In this document: in pieces, positions 34,864 through 43,622 of the stretch | Layout of the letters: each line of letters starts with the position of its first letter | Position numbering within the stretch: position 1 is the stretch's first letter | DNA from: Lewinellaceae bacterium | GTDB taxonomy: Bacteria > Bacteroidota > Bacteroidia > Chitinophagales > Saprospiraceae | Reading direction: 5' to 3' | NCBI GenBank assembly: GCA_020636255.1 | Contig: JACJYE010000004.1 | Coordinates: forward strand, 429,623-493,622 | DNA length: 64,000 nucleotides | The notes under the pieces: generated by a model | What the model was told of the DNA's origin: nothing | The model's input: only the letters and a program-made list of their open reading frames with translations | The model's database searches: none | Position numbers and translations under genes: made by a program

Positions 34864-34931
34864 CTGGAGGCCACCCTTTGAGCTACAAATGCCACTTTTT
34901 CGCTACCCAAAGCGGCCTCCAGGCAAGCTCT
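34864..34931. mobile_element. Internally deleted copy of the inverted-repeat (MITE-like) element
   Basis: CTGGAGGCC (34864-34872) and the right end GGCCTCCAGGCAAGCTCT (34914-34931) match the element at 58534-58697. The shared inner words ACCCTTTGAGCT and CCACTTTTTCG are present, but the centre is deleted and the left terminus has decayed. It lies 87 bp after the orphan IS630 half. Confidence 0.7.
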
Positions 34932-35041
34932 GAAATGGGCCGTTGGCCAAAAAAACCAAAAATTAATACTCGCTTAACATCTTCCTAGTTAATTTCGCCC
35001 CTACAAAACAACCAACATTTTCTTCATTAAACTCACAGTTT

Positions 35042-38000
35042 ATGAGATTATCCATGCTTACGAAAGTTCTGAGCACGTTGCTCCTGGTATTGTCTATACA
35101 GGGGCTGGCACTTGCTCAGGGTGTTACCACTTCCTCCATGCAGGGCGCCATCGTGGATGCCAGCGGCGAGGCCCTCATCGGGGCCAATATCCTGGCAGTC
35201 CATCAGCCTTCAGGGACGACGTACGGTACAGCTACGGACATTGACGGGAACTTCAGGATACCCGGCATGCGGGTCGGTGGCCCTTACCGGGTCGCCGTTT
35301 CCTACACGGGTTATTCGGACAAGGTTTATGAGAACGTGTTCCTCCGTCTTGGTGAAGCTTTCAAATTGGACGTTACTCTGGAAGAATCAGCCGTCCAGTT
35401 GGAAGCCATCCAGGTGGTGGCCGCTGCAGGGATCACCGGCCAAAGCTCCGGCGCCAGTACGCAGATCACTACCGATGAGATCGACGCTATGCCGACGCTG
35501 AACAGGGACATCAACGACTTCCTCCGCCTCACACCCCAGGCCGGCCGCTACAGTGACGGGATCTCCTTCGCCGGTGTGAACAACCGTTACAATGCCATCT
35601 ACATCGACGGTGCTGTGAACAACGACGTGTTCGGCCTTGCTACTTCGGGCACCAACGGCGGCCAGACTGGTATCTCGCCGTTCAGTATTGACATCATCGA
35701 CCAGTTCCAGGTCGTTCTTTCTCCGTATGATGTCACGCTCGGCGGTTTCGCAGGCGGCGGTGTCAACGCCGTTACCAAATCCGGTACGAACAAATTCACG
35801 GGTACGGCCTACTACTTCATGCAGAACGAGAACCTGGTAGGTAAAACTAACGGCGAGCTGGCCGACCGCCTCGGTATTGAGCGCACCAAACTGGCCGAGT
35901 TCAGCCAAAGCCTGTACGGCGCCTCTTTGGGTGGCCCCATTGTCAAAGACAAAGTCTTCTTCTTTGCCAACGTCGAGATCCAGGACGATGAGACGCCCAT
36001 TCCTTTCGAGGTAGAGAACTACACTTCCGTTGCCGACCGCGCTTCCGTCAGCGACCTGGAAAACCTGCGCGACTTCCTGCGCAATACGTACAATTACGAC
36101 CCGGGTGATTTCCGCTCCACTTCCGACCAGCTCAAAGGCCTGAAGCTGTTCGGCAAGATCGACATCAACCTGAACCAGAACCACCGCCTGACGCTGCGCC
36201 ACCAGTACACCAAGGCCGAACAATACGACCGCTTTGGTGGCTCCAGCACCCGGATCAACTATGCCAACAACGGCATTTTCTTCCCGAGTATCACCAACTC
36301 GTCGGCCGTGGAACTTAACTCCCGCTTCGGCGACAAGTATTCCAACAACCTGATCCTGGGGTATACTACGGTTCGCGACGACCGCGACCCGCTGGGCGGC
36401 GACTTCCCTTATGTCTACATCGAAGACGGCAATGGCTTGATCACCTTCGGCTCCGAGGAATTCTCCACGGGTAACGCCCTCGACCAGGATATCCTGACCA
36501 TTACCGACAACTTCAAGATCTATAGTGGTAAGCATACCTTCACCATCGGTACGCACAACGAATTCTACAACATTTACAACCTGTTCATCGGCCAGAACTA
36601 CGGCACCTACCGCTTCTCCAGCCTGAACGACTTCCTGACCGGCCAGCCGGCCAAGGAATACGACCGTGCCTACTCTCTGGTTGACGACCTGACAGGCGAC
36701 GGCTCTAAAGCCGCTGCGGAATTCAAGGCCATGCAGCTGGGCCTGTACGTACAGGATGAGTTCGCCATAAGCCGCAACTTCACCCTGACCGGTGGTATCC
36801 GCGTCGACCTGCCGATCATCACCGATGACCCGGCTGAAGACACGAACTTCAACAATGTGGCGCTGCCCAAAATGCAGCAGTACTACGATGTAGCCAAAGA
36901 CATTCAGGCAGGCAAGGCGCCCGACGGCCAGCTGATGTTTTCGCCGCGCCTTGGCTTCGACTATGACATCAATGGCGACCGCAGCACGGTGCTGCGTGGT
37001 GGCCTGGGCATTTTCACCAGCCGCATTCCGTTCGTATGGCCGGGCGCTATGTTCAACAACAACGGCCTGACCCTCGGCCGCGTTGATGAGCGCAGCATCC
37101 CCACCGTTGCCTTCATCTCTGACATTCAGAAGCAGTACACTGACCCGAACTTCGCCGTACCCTCCGGCCAGATCGACATCTTTACCAAGGACTTCAAATA
37201 CCCGCAGGTATTCCGTACCAACCTCGCTGTCGACCAGGAACTGCCGGGCGGCATCCAGGCTTCTTTGGAAGGAACCTACACCAAGACGCTCAACAACGTC
37301 CTGTACACCAACATCAACTCCGACCCGACCGTGAACTTTAACTGGACGGGGTCGCCGGACGACCGCCCGGTGTATAACCGCGCGAACATCGACAATACTT
37401 ACAGCGCCGGGGTGTACGTAGGGTCCAATACCAACGAAGGTTATACGTATACGGTAACTGCTGCACTGGCCAAAAAATTCGGTTTCGGCCTGAACGCCAC
37501 GCTCGCCTACACCTATGGCGACGCTCAGGCAGTGAGCGAAGGTACTTCTTCACAGAACTCCTCTCAGTGGCGGGGCCAGGTCAGCATCGACGGCCGCAAT
37601 ACCCCCGTTCTGGGCCGTTCCGACTTCGCACTCGGCCACCGCGTCATGTCTTCGCTGTCGTACAAGCTCAACTGGACGGCTGACGGCCATACGGCTACGA
37701 CCTTCTCGCTGTTCTACAACGGCCAATCCGGTACTCCGTTCTCTTACGTTATCGGAGGCAGCAACGGCCGCAACCCGAACAACGAAACGGGCAGCACCAG
37801 CCGCAACCGCAGCCTGATCTTCGTTCCGGCTTCTTCCGACCAGATCAACCTGGTTGACTACACCCTCAGCGATGGCACGGTCGTTACCGCTGCTGAACAG
37901 TGGAATAACCTGAACGCCTACATCGAGAGCGATAAGGGCCTTAAAGACAGCCGTGGCGGATATGCCGAAAAGAACGGCTCCTGGGCGCCTTTCACCAACA

Positions 38001-38308
38001 TCTTTGATTTCGCCATCCGCCAGGACCTGGGCGCCAACCTCGGTGGCAGCGTGCACCGCCTGCAGTTGTCCCTCGACGTGTTCAACCTGGGCAACCTGAT
38101 CAACAAGAACTGGGGTGCGATCTACAACCCGCCGAGCGGCGACTTCAACAACTACTACCTGTACCAGCTGGATGGTTACGAAGCCGACGGCACGACGCCT
38201 AAGTTCACCTACCGCAACGGTTCCAAGACCGGCAAAGACAGCTATGACATCGCCGGTACCGCTTCCCGTTGGCGGATGCGCCTTGGTGTACGGTACATTT
38301 TCAACTAA
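35042..38308 (+). CDS. Oar-like TonB-dependent outer-membrane receptor
   Basis: A protein of 1088 residues. The signal peptide ends near ALAQG. A carboxypeptidase-regulatory-like domain follows (about 30-110, GAIVDASGEALIGANILAVH). A plug domain begins about 120 (LEAIQVVAAAGITGQSSGAS, VNNRYNAIYIDGAVNNDVFG, PYDVTLGGFAGGGVNAVTKSG). The rest is a long beta barrel ending in WRMRLGVRYIFN with a terminal aromatic residue. Oar-type TonB receptors import or export large substrates across the outer membrane. No SusD partner is encoded next to it, so this is not a typical polysaccharide locus. Codons end almost uniformly in C or G, unlike the AT-rich island upstream, which suggests high expression. A strong terminator follows at 38351. 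Confidence 0.95.
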   Translation: MRLSMLTKVLSTLLLVLSIQGLALAQGVTTSSMQGAIVDASGEALIGANILAVHQPSGTTYGTATDIDGNFRIPGMRVGGPYRVAVSYTGYSDKVYENVFLRLGEAFKLDVTLEESAVQLEAIQVVAAAGITGQSSGASTQITTDEIDAMPTLNRDINDFLRLTPQAGRYSDGISFAGVNNRYNAIYIDGAVNNDVFGLATSGTNGGQTGISPFSIDIIDQFQVVLSPYDVTLGGFAGGGVNAVTKSGTNKFTGTAYYFMQNENLVGKTNGELADRLGIERTKLAEFSQSLYGASLGGPIVKDKVFFFANVEIQDDETPIPFEVENYTSVADRASVSDLENLRDFLRNTYNYDPGDFRSTSDQLKGLKLFGKIDINLNQNHRLTLRHQYTKAEQYDRFGGSSTRINYANNGIFFPSITNSSAVELNSRFGDKYSNNLILGYTTVRDDRDPLGGDFPYVYIEDGNGLITFGSEEFSTGNALDQDILTITDNFKIYSGKHTFTIGTHNEFYNIYNLFIGQNYGTYRFSSLNDFLTGQPAKEYDRAYSLVDDLTGDGSKAAAEFKAMQLGLYVQDEFAISRNFTLTGGIRVDLPIITDDPAEDTNFNNVALPKMQQYYDVAKDIQAGKAPDGQLMFSPRLGFDYDINGDRSTVLRGGLGIFTSRIPFVWPGAMFNNNGLTLGRVDERSIPTVAFISDIQKQYTDPNFAVPSGQIDIFTKDFKYPQVFRTNLAVDQELPGGIQASLEGTYTKTLNNVLYTNINSDPTVNFNWTGSPDDRPVYNRANIDNTYSAGVYVGSNTNEGYTYTVTAALAKKFGFGLNATLAYTYGDAQAVSEGTSSQNSSQWRGQVSIDGRNTPVLGRSDFALGHRVMSSLSYKLNWTADGHTATTFSLFYNGQSGTPFSYVIGGSNGRNPNNETGSTSRNRSLIFVPASSDQINLVDYTLSDGTVVTAAEQWNNLNAYIESDKGLKDSRGGYAEKNGSWAPFTNIFDFAIRQDLGANLGGSVHRLQLSLDVFNLGNLINKNWGAIYNPPSGDFNNYYLYQLDGYEADGTTPKFTYRNGSKTGKDSYDIAGTASRWRMRLGVRYIFN

Positions 38309-38350
38309 TCATGTGACTGCCGGGCATCACCTGGCCTGAACATGACGATA

Positions 38351-38390
38351 AAGCGCCATCCTGAATCTATCAGGGTGGCGCTTTTTTTTT
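38351..38390 (+). terminator. Rho-independent terminator of the Oar-like receptor gene
   Basis: AAGCGCCATCCTGA (38351-38364) and TCAGGGTGGCGCTT (38370-38383) form a 14-bp stem with one G-T wobble and a 5-base loop, followed by a run of Ts to 38390. It ends 43-82 bp after the stop. Confidence 0.92.
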
Positions 38391-38403
38391 AGGTACAGGT
38401 TAT

Positions 38404-38411
38404 TAATTTTG
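38404..38411 (+). promoter_or_regulatory. Putative -7 element of the fucosidase gene
   Basis: TAATTTTG matches TAnnTTTG and lies 19 bp before the ATG. The upstream element would fall in the T run of the terminator, so it is unclear. Confidence 0.4.
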
Positions 38412-38430
38412 CCATGTACCGAAACCATCG

Positions 38431-39882
38431 ATGATGAAAAAATACCTGTTCTTTCTGTCCTTCCTTCTCCTCGCCATTTCCCTGCCCGCCCAGCAGCACG
38501 ACGCTAGCCACCGGTATATCTGGCCATCCGACAGCCTGGTGCTTCAAAAGCTGCACCACTGGCAGGACGTCAAATTCGGCCTGATGATGCACTGGGGCAC
38601 TTACAGCCAGTGGGGCATCGTAGAGAGCTGGAGCCTTTGCCCCGAAGACGAGCCCTGGTGCCGGCGCCGCGGGGTATTTGCCGACAACTGGTACGGTTAT
38701 GTCAAAGCGTATGAAAACCTGCAGGCTTCCTTCAACCCCGTTCGGTTCGCTCCTGAAAAATGGGCCGCTGCCGCCAAAGATGCCGGCATGAAGTACGTCG
38801 TTTTTACCACTAAGCACCACGACGGTTTCTGTATGTTCGACACCCGGCAGACGGATTACAGGATCACGGACGCCAAAACGCCTTTTTCCGCCAGCCCAAG
38901 GGCCAACGTCACCCGTGAGATATTCGAAGCCTTTCGGCAAGCAGGCTTTATGACGGGCGCTTATTACTCGAAGCCCGACTGGCATAGCGACGATTACTGG
39001 TGGCGTTATTTCCCACCCAAAGACCGCAATCCGTCCTACGACCCGGCAAAATACCCGGAGCGCTGGGAAAGCTTCAAATCCTTCACCCATAACCAGGTCA
39101 GGGAGCTGATGGAAGATTACGGGCAGGTCGACATCCTTTGGCTCGACGGAGGCTGGGTGCGCCCTATGGAAACCATCGACCCCAGCGTCAGCTGGCAGAA
39201 GAGCATTCCTTATAGCCAGGACATAGACATGGCGGCCCTCGCTGCCATGGCCCGCCAAAGGCAGCCCGGGCTACTGGTCGTCGACCGCACCGTGACAGGG
39301 CCTTTTGAGAACTACGTAACGCCCGAGCAACAAGTGCCCGACACCTTCCTGCCCTATCCCTGGGAAAGCTGTATTACCATGGGTACTTCCTGGTCTTATG
39401 TGCCCAACGATCATTACAAGCCTCCGGCTTCGATCATCCGCCTGCTGACGGATATCGTCTCGCGGGGCGGCAACCTGTTGCTCAACATCGGCCCGGGGCC
39501 CGACGGAGAGTGGGACCCCGTGGCCTACGATCGGCTGAAAGAAATTGGCGGCTGGATGCAGGTGAACGGCGAGGCCATCTACGGAACACAGGGCGACAGC
39601 CTGTACGGGGCACAGGGGCAGCTCGTATTTACCCTGAAAGGAGGTGACACCTATGCCATTTACCGGGCCGCAGAAGGGGAAACCGCCCCACCGGCAAACC
39701 TGCGGATAAGCAATTTCGAGTGTTCCAAAAGCACCGAAATACAACTGCTCGGCACAGATAAAACGCTGAAATGGTCGCAAAAGGGAAAGGATATCCAGGT
39801 CGTTATACCGGAAAGCGTCCGTAGCAAGCCACCCTGCCAGTATGCCTGGGTGTTCAGGATCAGCCGCCCGGAAAGCAAGTGA
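38431..39882 (+). CDS. Alpha-L-fucosidase, glycoside hydrolase family 29
   Basis: A protein of 483 residues with a signal peptide (KKYLFFLSFLLLAISLPAQQ). The GH29 barrel has MMHWGTYSQWG (52-62), the TKHHDGF motif (127-133) and the catalytic nucleophile D239 in WLDGG. The C-terminal beta-sandwich starts after about 370. It removes alpha-linked L-fucose from glycans in the periplasm or outside the cell. It stands alone, between the Oar-like receptor and the D-aminoacylase gene; no SusC/SusD pair or other fucose genes are nearby. The first two codons are both Met; either could start it. Confidence 0.92.
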   Translation: MMKKYLFFLSFLLLAISLPAQQHDASHRYIWPSDSLVLQKLHHWQDVKFGLMMHWGTYSQWGIVESWSLCPEDEPWCRRRGVFADNWYGYVKAYENLQASFNPVRFAPEKWAAAAKDAGMKYVVFTTKHHDGFCMFDTRQTDYRITDAKTPFSASPRANVTREIFEAFRQAGFMTGAYYSKPDWHSDDYWWRYFPPKDRNPSYDPAKYPERWESFKSFTHNQVRELMEDYGQVDILWLDGGWVRPMETIDPSVSWQKSIPYSQDIDMAALAAMARQRQPGLLVVDRTVTGPFENYVTPEQQVPDTFLPYPWESCITMGTSWSYVPNDHYKPPASIIRLLTDIVSRGGNLLLNIGPGPDGEWDPVAYDRLKEIGGWMQVNGEAIYGTQGDSLYGAQGQLVFTLKGGDTYAIYRAAEGETAPPANLRISNFECSKSTEIQLLGTDKTLKWSQKGKDIQVVIPESVRSKPPCQYAWVFRISRPESK

Positions 39883-39976
39883 CCGGCATTACGGCTTTCA
39901 GTGCGTTTTACCATCGGCGGGCAACGGCGTATTTGCAGTGTGCCGGATAATCCCTATTTTGTTCAAAACAATAGCT

Positions 39977-41656
39977 ATGAAGCTTCACCCATTCCTCCTG
40001 CTGTTGATCGCGGGTATATTTTCCTGCGCAGAAGCCCCGCCTGAGTACGATCTCATCATCAGAAACGCCCTTATCTACGACGGGTCCGGCGCTTCACCCA
40101 TTGAAGGAGATATTGCGGTCAACGGAGATACGATCGCTGCAATAGGAGCGCTGGGCAACGCCAGGGCGAAGCAGGAGGCCGATGCGGAAGGCTTGGCGGC
40201 AAGCCCCGGTTTTATCAACATGTTGAGCTGGGCTACAGAAAGCCTGATCGAGGATGGCCGCGGGATGAGCGACCTCAAGCAGGGTGTGACCCTGGAAGTG
40301 ATGGGCGAAGGCTGGTCGATGGGGCCGCTGTCCGACACCATGAAAGCATTGGCGATCAAAGAGCAGGCCGATATCCAATACCCCATCGAATGGACGACGC
40401 TTGGAGAATACTTACAGTATCTGGAAAACAAAGGCGTTTCGCCCAACGTGGCCTCTTTTGTGGGAGCGGCCACCCTGCGAATCCACGAATTGGGGTATGA
40501 AGACCGCCCGCCAACGCCTGAGGAACTCAGCCGTATGAAAAGCCTCGCCAGGCAGGCTATGGAAGAAGGCGCCCTGGGTATCGGTTCATCCCTGATCTAT
40601 GCCCCCGCTTTTTATGCCGATACCGACGAGATGATCGAACTGTGCAAAGTGGCCGCCGAATACGGGGGCATGTATATTACCCACATGCGCAGCGAAGGCA
40701 ACCAACTGCTGGAAGCCATTGACGAAGTGATCCGCATTGCTGATGAAGCAGGAGTGCCGGCAGAGATCTACCACCTCAAAGCGGCCGGCCGCAACAATTG
40801 GCCCAAACTGGCGCTGGCCATCCAGAAGATCGATAGCGCCCGCGCTGCCGGAACCCGGATCAGCACCGATATGTACACCTATGTGGCCGGCGCCACCGGC
40901 CTGGATGCTTCTATGCCCCCCTGGGTGCAGGAAGGCGGCCTGGAAGCCTGGGCAAAACGCCTTCAGGACCCGGCCATCCGCAAAAAGGTAGCCGAGGAAA
41001 TGAATACAGACGCCCAGGATTGGGAAAACTTCTATTTCGCTGCCGGCTCTCCGGATAGAATACTGCTCGTGGAATTCAAAAATGACAGCCTCAAACATTA
41101 TACTGGTAAAAGCCTGGCCGAAGTAGCCGCCCTGCGCGGCACAAGCCCCGAAGAAACAGCCATGGCCCTCGTGGTGGAAGACGGCAGCCGCGTCGGCACC
41201 GTGTACTTCCTCATGTCGGAAGAGAATGTCCTAAGGCAGATTGCCATCCCGTATATGAGTTTCGGCTCTGATGCCGGAGCCCCCGCAGCCGAGGGCGTTT
41301 TCCTCAAGTCGAACCCCCACCCCCGCGCCTATGGAAATTTCGCCCGGCTTCTGGGCAAATATGTCCGGGAAGATAAGGCTATCTCTTTGGAAGAGGCCGT
41401 GCGCAAACTGACCTCGCAACCGGCATCCAACCTTAAGATAAGCCGCCGGGGGCTGCTCAAACCCGGTTATTACGCCGATATCGTCATCTTCGACCCGGCC
41501 ACAATCCAGGATCATGCCACATTCGAAAAACCACATCAATACGCCACCGGCGTCCGCCATGTCTTTGTCAACGGTGTGCAGGTGCTCAGGGATGGGGAGC
41601 ATACGGGCGCCAGGCCGGGCCGGTTCGTGAAGGGGCCAGGGTGGAAGGCAGAATGA
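39977..41656 (+). CDS. N-acyl-D-amino-acid deacylase-like amidohydrolase (lipoprotein)
   Basis: A protein of 559 residues from ATG 39977, which gives a lipoprotein signal (MKLHPFLLLLIAGIFSC, Cys 17); an upstream in-frame extension has no signal. The amidohydrolase fold is clear: YDLIIRNALIYDGSG opening, the His in ITHMRSEG, the second His in IYHLKAAG, the Asp-rich TDMYTYVAGATGLDAS and the DAGAPAAEG loop near the C-terminus. The first metal motif is unusual: APGFI is followed by NMLSWATESL rather than D-x-HTH, and the usual GNCG Cys is GEGWS with Glu. It belongs to a D-aminoacylase subfamily with this altered site. The PLP enzyme and LysE follow, perhaps as one operon (inference). Confidence 0.82.
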   Translation: MKLHPFLLLLIAGIFSCAEAPPEYDLIIRNALIYDGSGASPIEGDIAVNGDTIAAIGALGNARAKQEADAEGLAASPGFINMLSWATESLIEDGRGMSDLKQGVTLEVMGEGWSMGPLSDTMKALAIKEQADIQYPIEWTTLGEYLQYLENKGVSPNVASFVGAATLRIHELGYEDRPPTPEELSRMKSLARQAMEEGALGIGSSLIYAPAFYADTDEMIELCKVAAEYGGMYITHMRSEGNQLLEAIDEVIRIADEAGVPAEIYHLKAAGRNNWPKLALAIQKIDSARAAGTRISTDMYTYVAGATGLDASMPPWVQEGGLEAWAKRLQDPAIRKKVAEEMNTDAQDWENFYFAAGSPDRILLVEFKNDSLKHYTGKSLAEVAALRGTSPEETAMALVVEDGSRVGTVYFLMSEENVLRQIAIPYMSFGSDAGAPAAEGVFLKSNPHPRAYGNFARLLGKYVREDKAISLEEAVRKLTSQPASNLKISRRGLLKPGYYADIVIFDPATIQDHATFEKPHQYATGVRHVFVNGVQVLRDGEHTGARPGRFVKGPGWKAE

Positions 41657-41678
41657 AAGAATGCACGAAACAAGACTT

Positions 41679-42890
41679 ATGAACGAACAATTCCGAAAGC
41701 AATTCCCCGCCCTTCAGCGGGAACACAATGGTAGCGCCCTGGTATTTATGGACGGCCCCGGCGGTACGCAGGTGCCGCAGCAGGTTATCGAAGCCATCAG
41801 CCAGTACTATCGGGTTTCCAATGCGAACACCCACGGCGCCTTTATCACCGCTCAGGAGACCGATGCTGTGGTCGACGGAACCCGGGAGGCTATGGCCCAA
41901 TTTCTGGGCGCCGAAGGGCCCCACACCATATCCTTCGGCCAGAATATGACCACGCTGAATTATTCGCTCAGCCGTGCTATAGGCAGGGCCCTACAGCCTG
42001 GAGACGAGGTGCTGATCACCCAGTTGGACCACGAAGGCAACCGGGGGCCCTGGCTCAGCCTTCGCGAACAAGGCATTATTGTAAAAGAGATCCGGCTGGG
42101 GCAGGACGGCATGCTGGACTACGGGCACATGGCGGAGCAGGCCAACGAGCGTACCAGGCTGATCGCCATGGGCATGGCATCCAACTTCATGGGCACGGTG
42201 AACGACGTCAAAAGAGCCCGCAAGCTGGCCTATGAGGTTGGGGCATGGCTGCTCCTGGATGCCGTACACTTCGCACCCCACTTCCCCATCGACGTTCAGA
42301 AGATCGGCTGCGATTTCCTGCTCTGCTCGGCCTACAAGTTCTATGGCCCGCACGTCGGTATCCTATACAGCCGCCCGGGGCTGCTGGACAGGCTGCAGCC
42401 CGACAGGCTGCGGACGGCTGCGCAGGAGGCCCCCTACGCTATCGAAACCGGCACCCTCAACCATGCAGCACTTGCCGGCGTCAAAGCAGCCGTTGACTTC
42501 ATTGCCGGTTTTGGCTCAGGTGAGCACTACCGGGCCAGGCTCGTAGATGCGATGAACGCCATGCACCGCCATGAGATCGGGCTGGCGATGAAGCTCTATG
42601 ATGGCCTGTCCAGGCTGAATGGTATAAAAGTGCTCGGGCCTCCGATGAGTGCCCCTTTACGAGCGCCAACCCTTGCCATCCTTACCTGGGACATCCCACC
42701 TCACACGGTATGCGAGTACCTGGCCAGCCGGAACATCCTGGCCTGGGATGGCCATTTTTATGCCATACGCGCCGCAGAAGTACTGGGTTTACTGGAAAAT
42801 GGAGGGGTGACTAGGCTGGGAATATCGGCTTATACCTCAGAAAAGGATATTGAAAAAGTATTGGCGGCATTTGGGGAACTGGAGGGCTAG
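41679..42890 (+). CDS. Cysteine desulfurase-like PLP enzyme (class V fold)
   Basis: A protein of 403 residues from ATG 41679 (MNEQFRKQFPALQRE); an ATG six codons earlier is also possible. It is a class V aminotransferase-fold protein like the 'cysteine desulfurase-like' family: FMDGPGGTQVPQQVIEAI opening, ITQLDHEGNRGPWLSL, the LLLDAVHFAPH Asp/His pair that binds PLP, and SAYKFYGPHVG with the Schiff-base lysine. The catalytic cysteine loop of true desulfurases is not evident, so a cysteine desulfurase activity should not be assumed. It lies 22 bp after the D-aminoacylase gene on the same strand. Confidence 0.8.
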   Translation: MNEQFRKQFPALQREHNGSALVFMDGPGGTQVPQQVIEAISQYYRVSNANTHGAFITAQETDAVVDGTREAMAQFLGAEGPHTISFGQNMTTLNYSLSRAIGRALQPGDEVLITQLDHEGNRGPWLSLREQGIIVKEIRLGQDGMLDYGHMAEQANERTRLIAMGMASNFMGTVNDVKRARKLAYEVGAWLLLDAVHFAPHFPIDVQKIGCDFLLCSAYKFYGPHVGILYSRPGLLDRLQPDRLRTAAQEAPYAIETGTLNHAALAGVKAAVDFIAGFGSGEHYRARLVDAMNAMHRHEIGLAMKLYDGLSRLNGIKVLGPPMSAPLRAPTLAILTWDIPPHTVCEYLASRNILAWDGHFYAIRAAEVLGLLENGGVTRLGISAYTSEKDIEKVLAAFGELEG

Positions 42891-42991
42891 AAAGCAGTAC
42901 AAGCCCACTTTTATAAGCTGTTATTCCGGCTTTGTGACGGGGGTTACAGATGAAATTTCTGCTTTTGTTCAGTTTTGGCCCAAAAGAACTA

Positions 42992-43609
42992 ATGGAATAC
43001 CTGCATACCTTTCTTCTGGCCGTATTGGTAGCATTCGTCGGGTTTATGCCCCCGGGCATGATCAATATGACCTCTATGAAGGTGAGCCTGGAACATCACC
43101 GCCGCGAAGCCGTGTTGTTCGTGGCGGGCGCCGTGACGGTCATCCTGTTGCAGTCCTTCATTGCCGTAACCTTCGCAAAATACCTGGCGCACAATCCATA
43201 CATCATCCAATACCTGACCTATGCAGCGATCGTGATCTTCCTGGGGCTTGCCTTCCTGTTCTACCGGCAGGCACGGCAGCAGGTGCGGATGCAACTTAAA
43301 GAACGGAAACAAAACGGCTACCTGGCCGGAATGGCCATGTCTTCGATGAACATGCTGGCCATTCCGTTCTTCCTGGGTTACAGCACCCTGCTGGAAGCCA
43401 AGGGGTGGTTGATGCTCGAACCGCCCCATAATTACGTCTTCTCCCTTGGCGCGATGGCCGGCTCTTTTCTGCTCTTCTTCATCTACATTCTTTTCGCGGA
43501 ATACATCCACAAAAGAGTGCAGTTCCTCGCCCGGAACATTAACTACATTTTAAGCTTACTGTTCCTGACATTGGCTTTGATCACCACCTACAACACCTTT
43601 TTGAAATAG
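42992..43609 (+). CDS. LysE/RhtB-family amino acid exporter
   Basis: A protein of 205 residues from ATG 42992 (MEYLHTFLLAVLVAFVGF). Six membrane segments can be read, the first about residues 5-25, with the family-like PPGMINMTSMKVSLEHHRR loop after segment 1 and a gap in the middle around the charged LKERKQNGYLAG. LysE-type proteins export amino acids. Together with the preceding deacylase and PLP enzyme this suggests an amino acid handling cluster; the substrate is unknown. The gene is convergent with the SprB/OmpA gene with a 13-bp gap. Confidence 0.8.
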   Translation: MEYLHTFLLAVLVAFVGFMPPGMINMTSMKVSLEHHRREAVLFVAGAVTVILLQSFIAVTFAKYLAHNPYIIQYLTYAAIVIFLGLAFLFYRQARQQVRMQLKERKQNGYLAGMAMSSMNMLAIPFFLGYSTLLEAKGWLMLEPPHNYVFSLGAMAGSFLLFFIYILFAEYIHKRVQFLARNINYILSLLFLTLALITTYNTFLK

Positions 43610-43622
43610 CCCAGTACAAGGC

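Noticed and set aside
39842..39976. Upstream extension of the D-aminoacylase frame
   Set aside because: It overlaps the end of the fucosidase gene and removes the lipoprotein signal found at ATG 39977.
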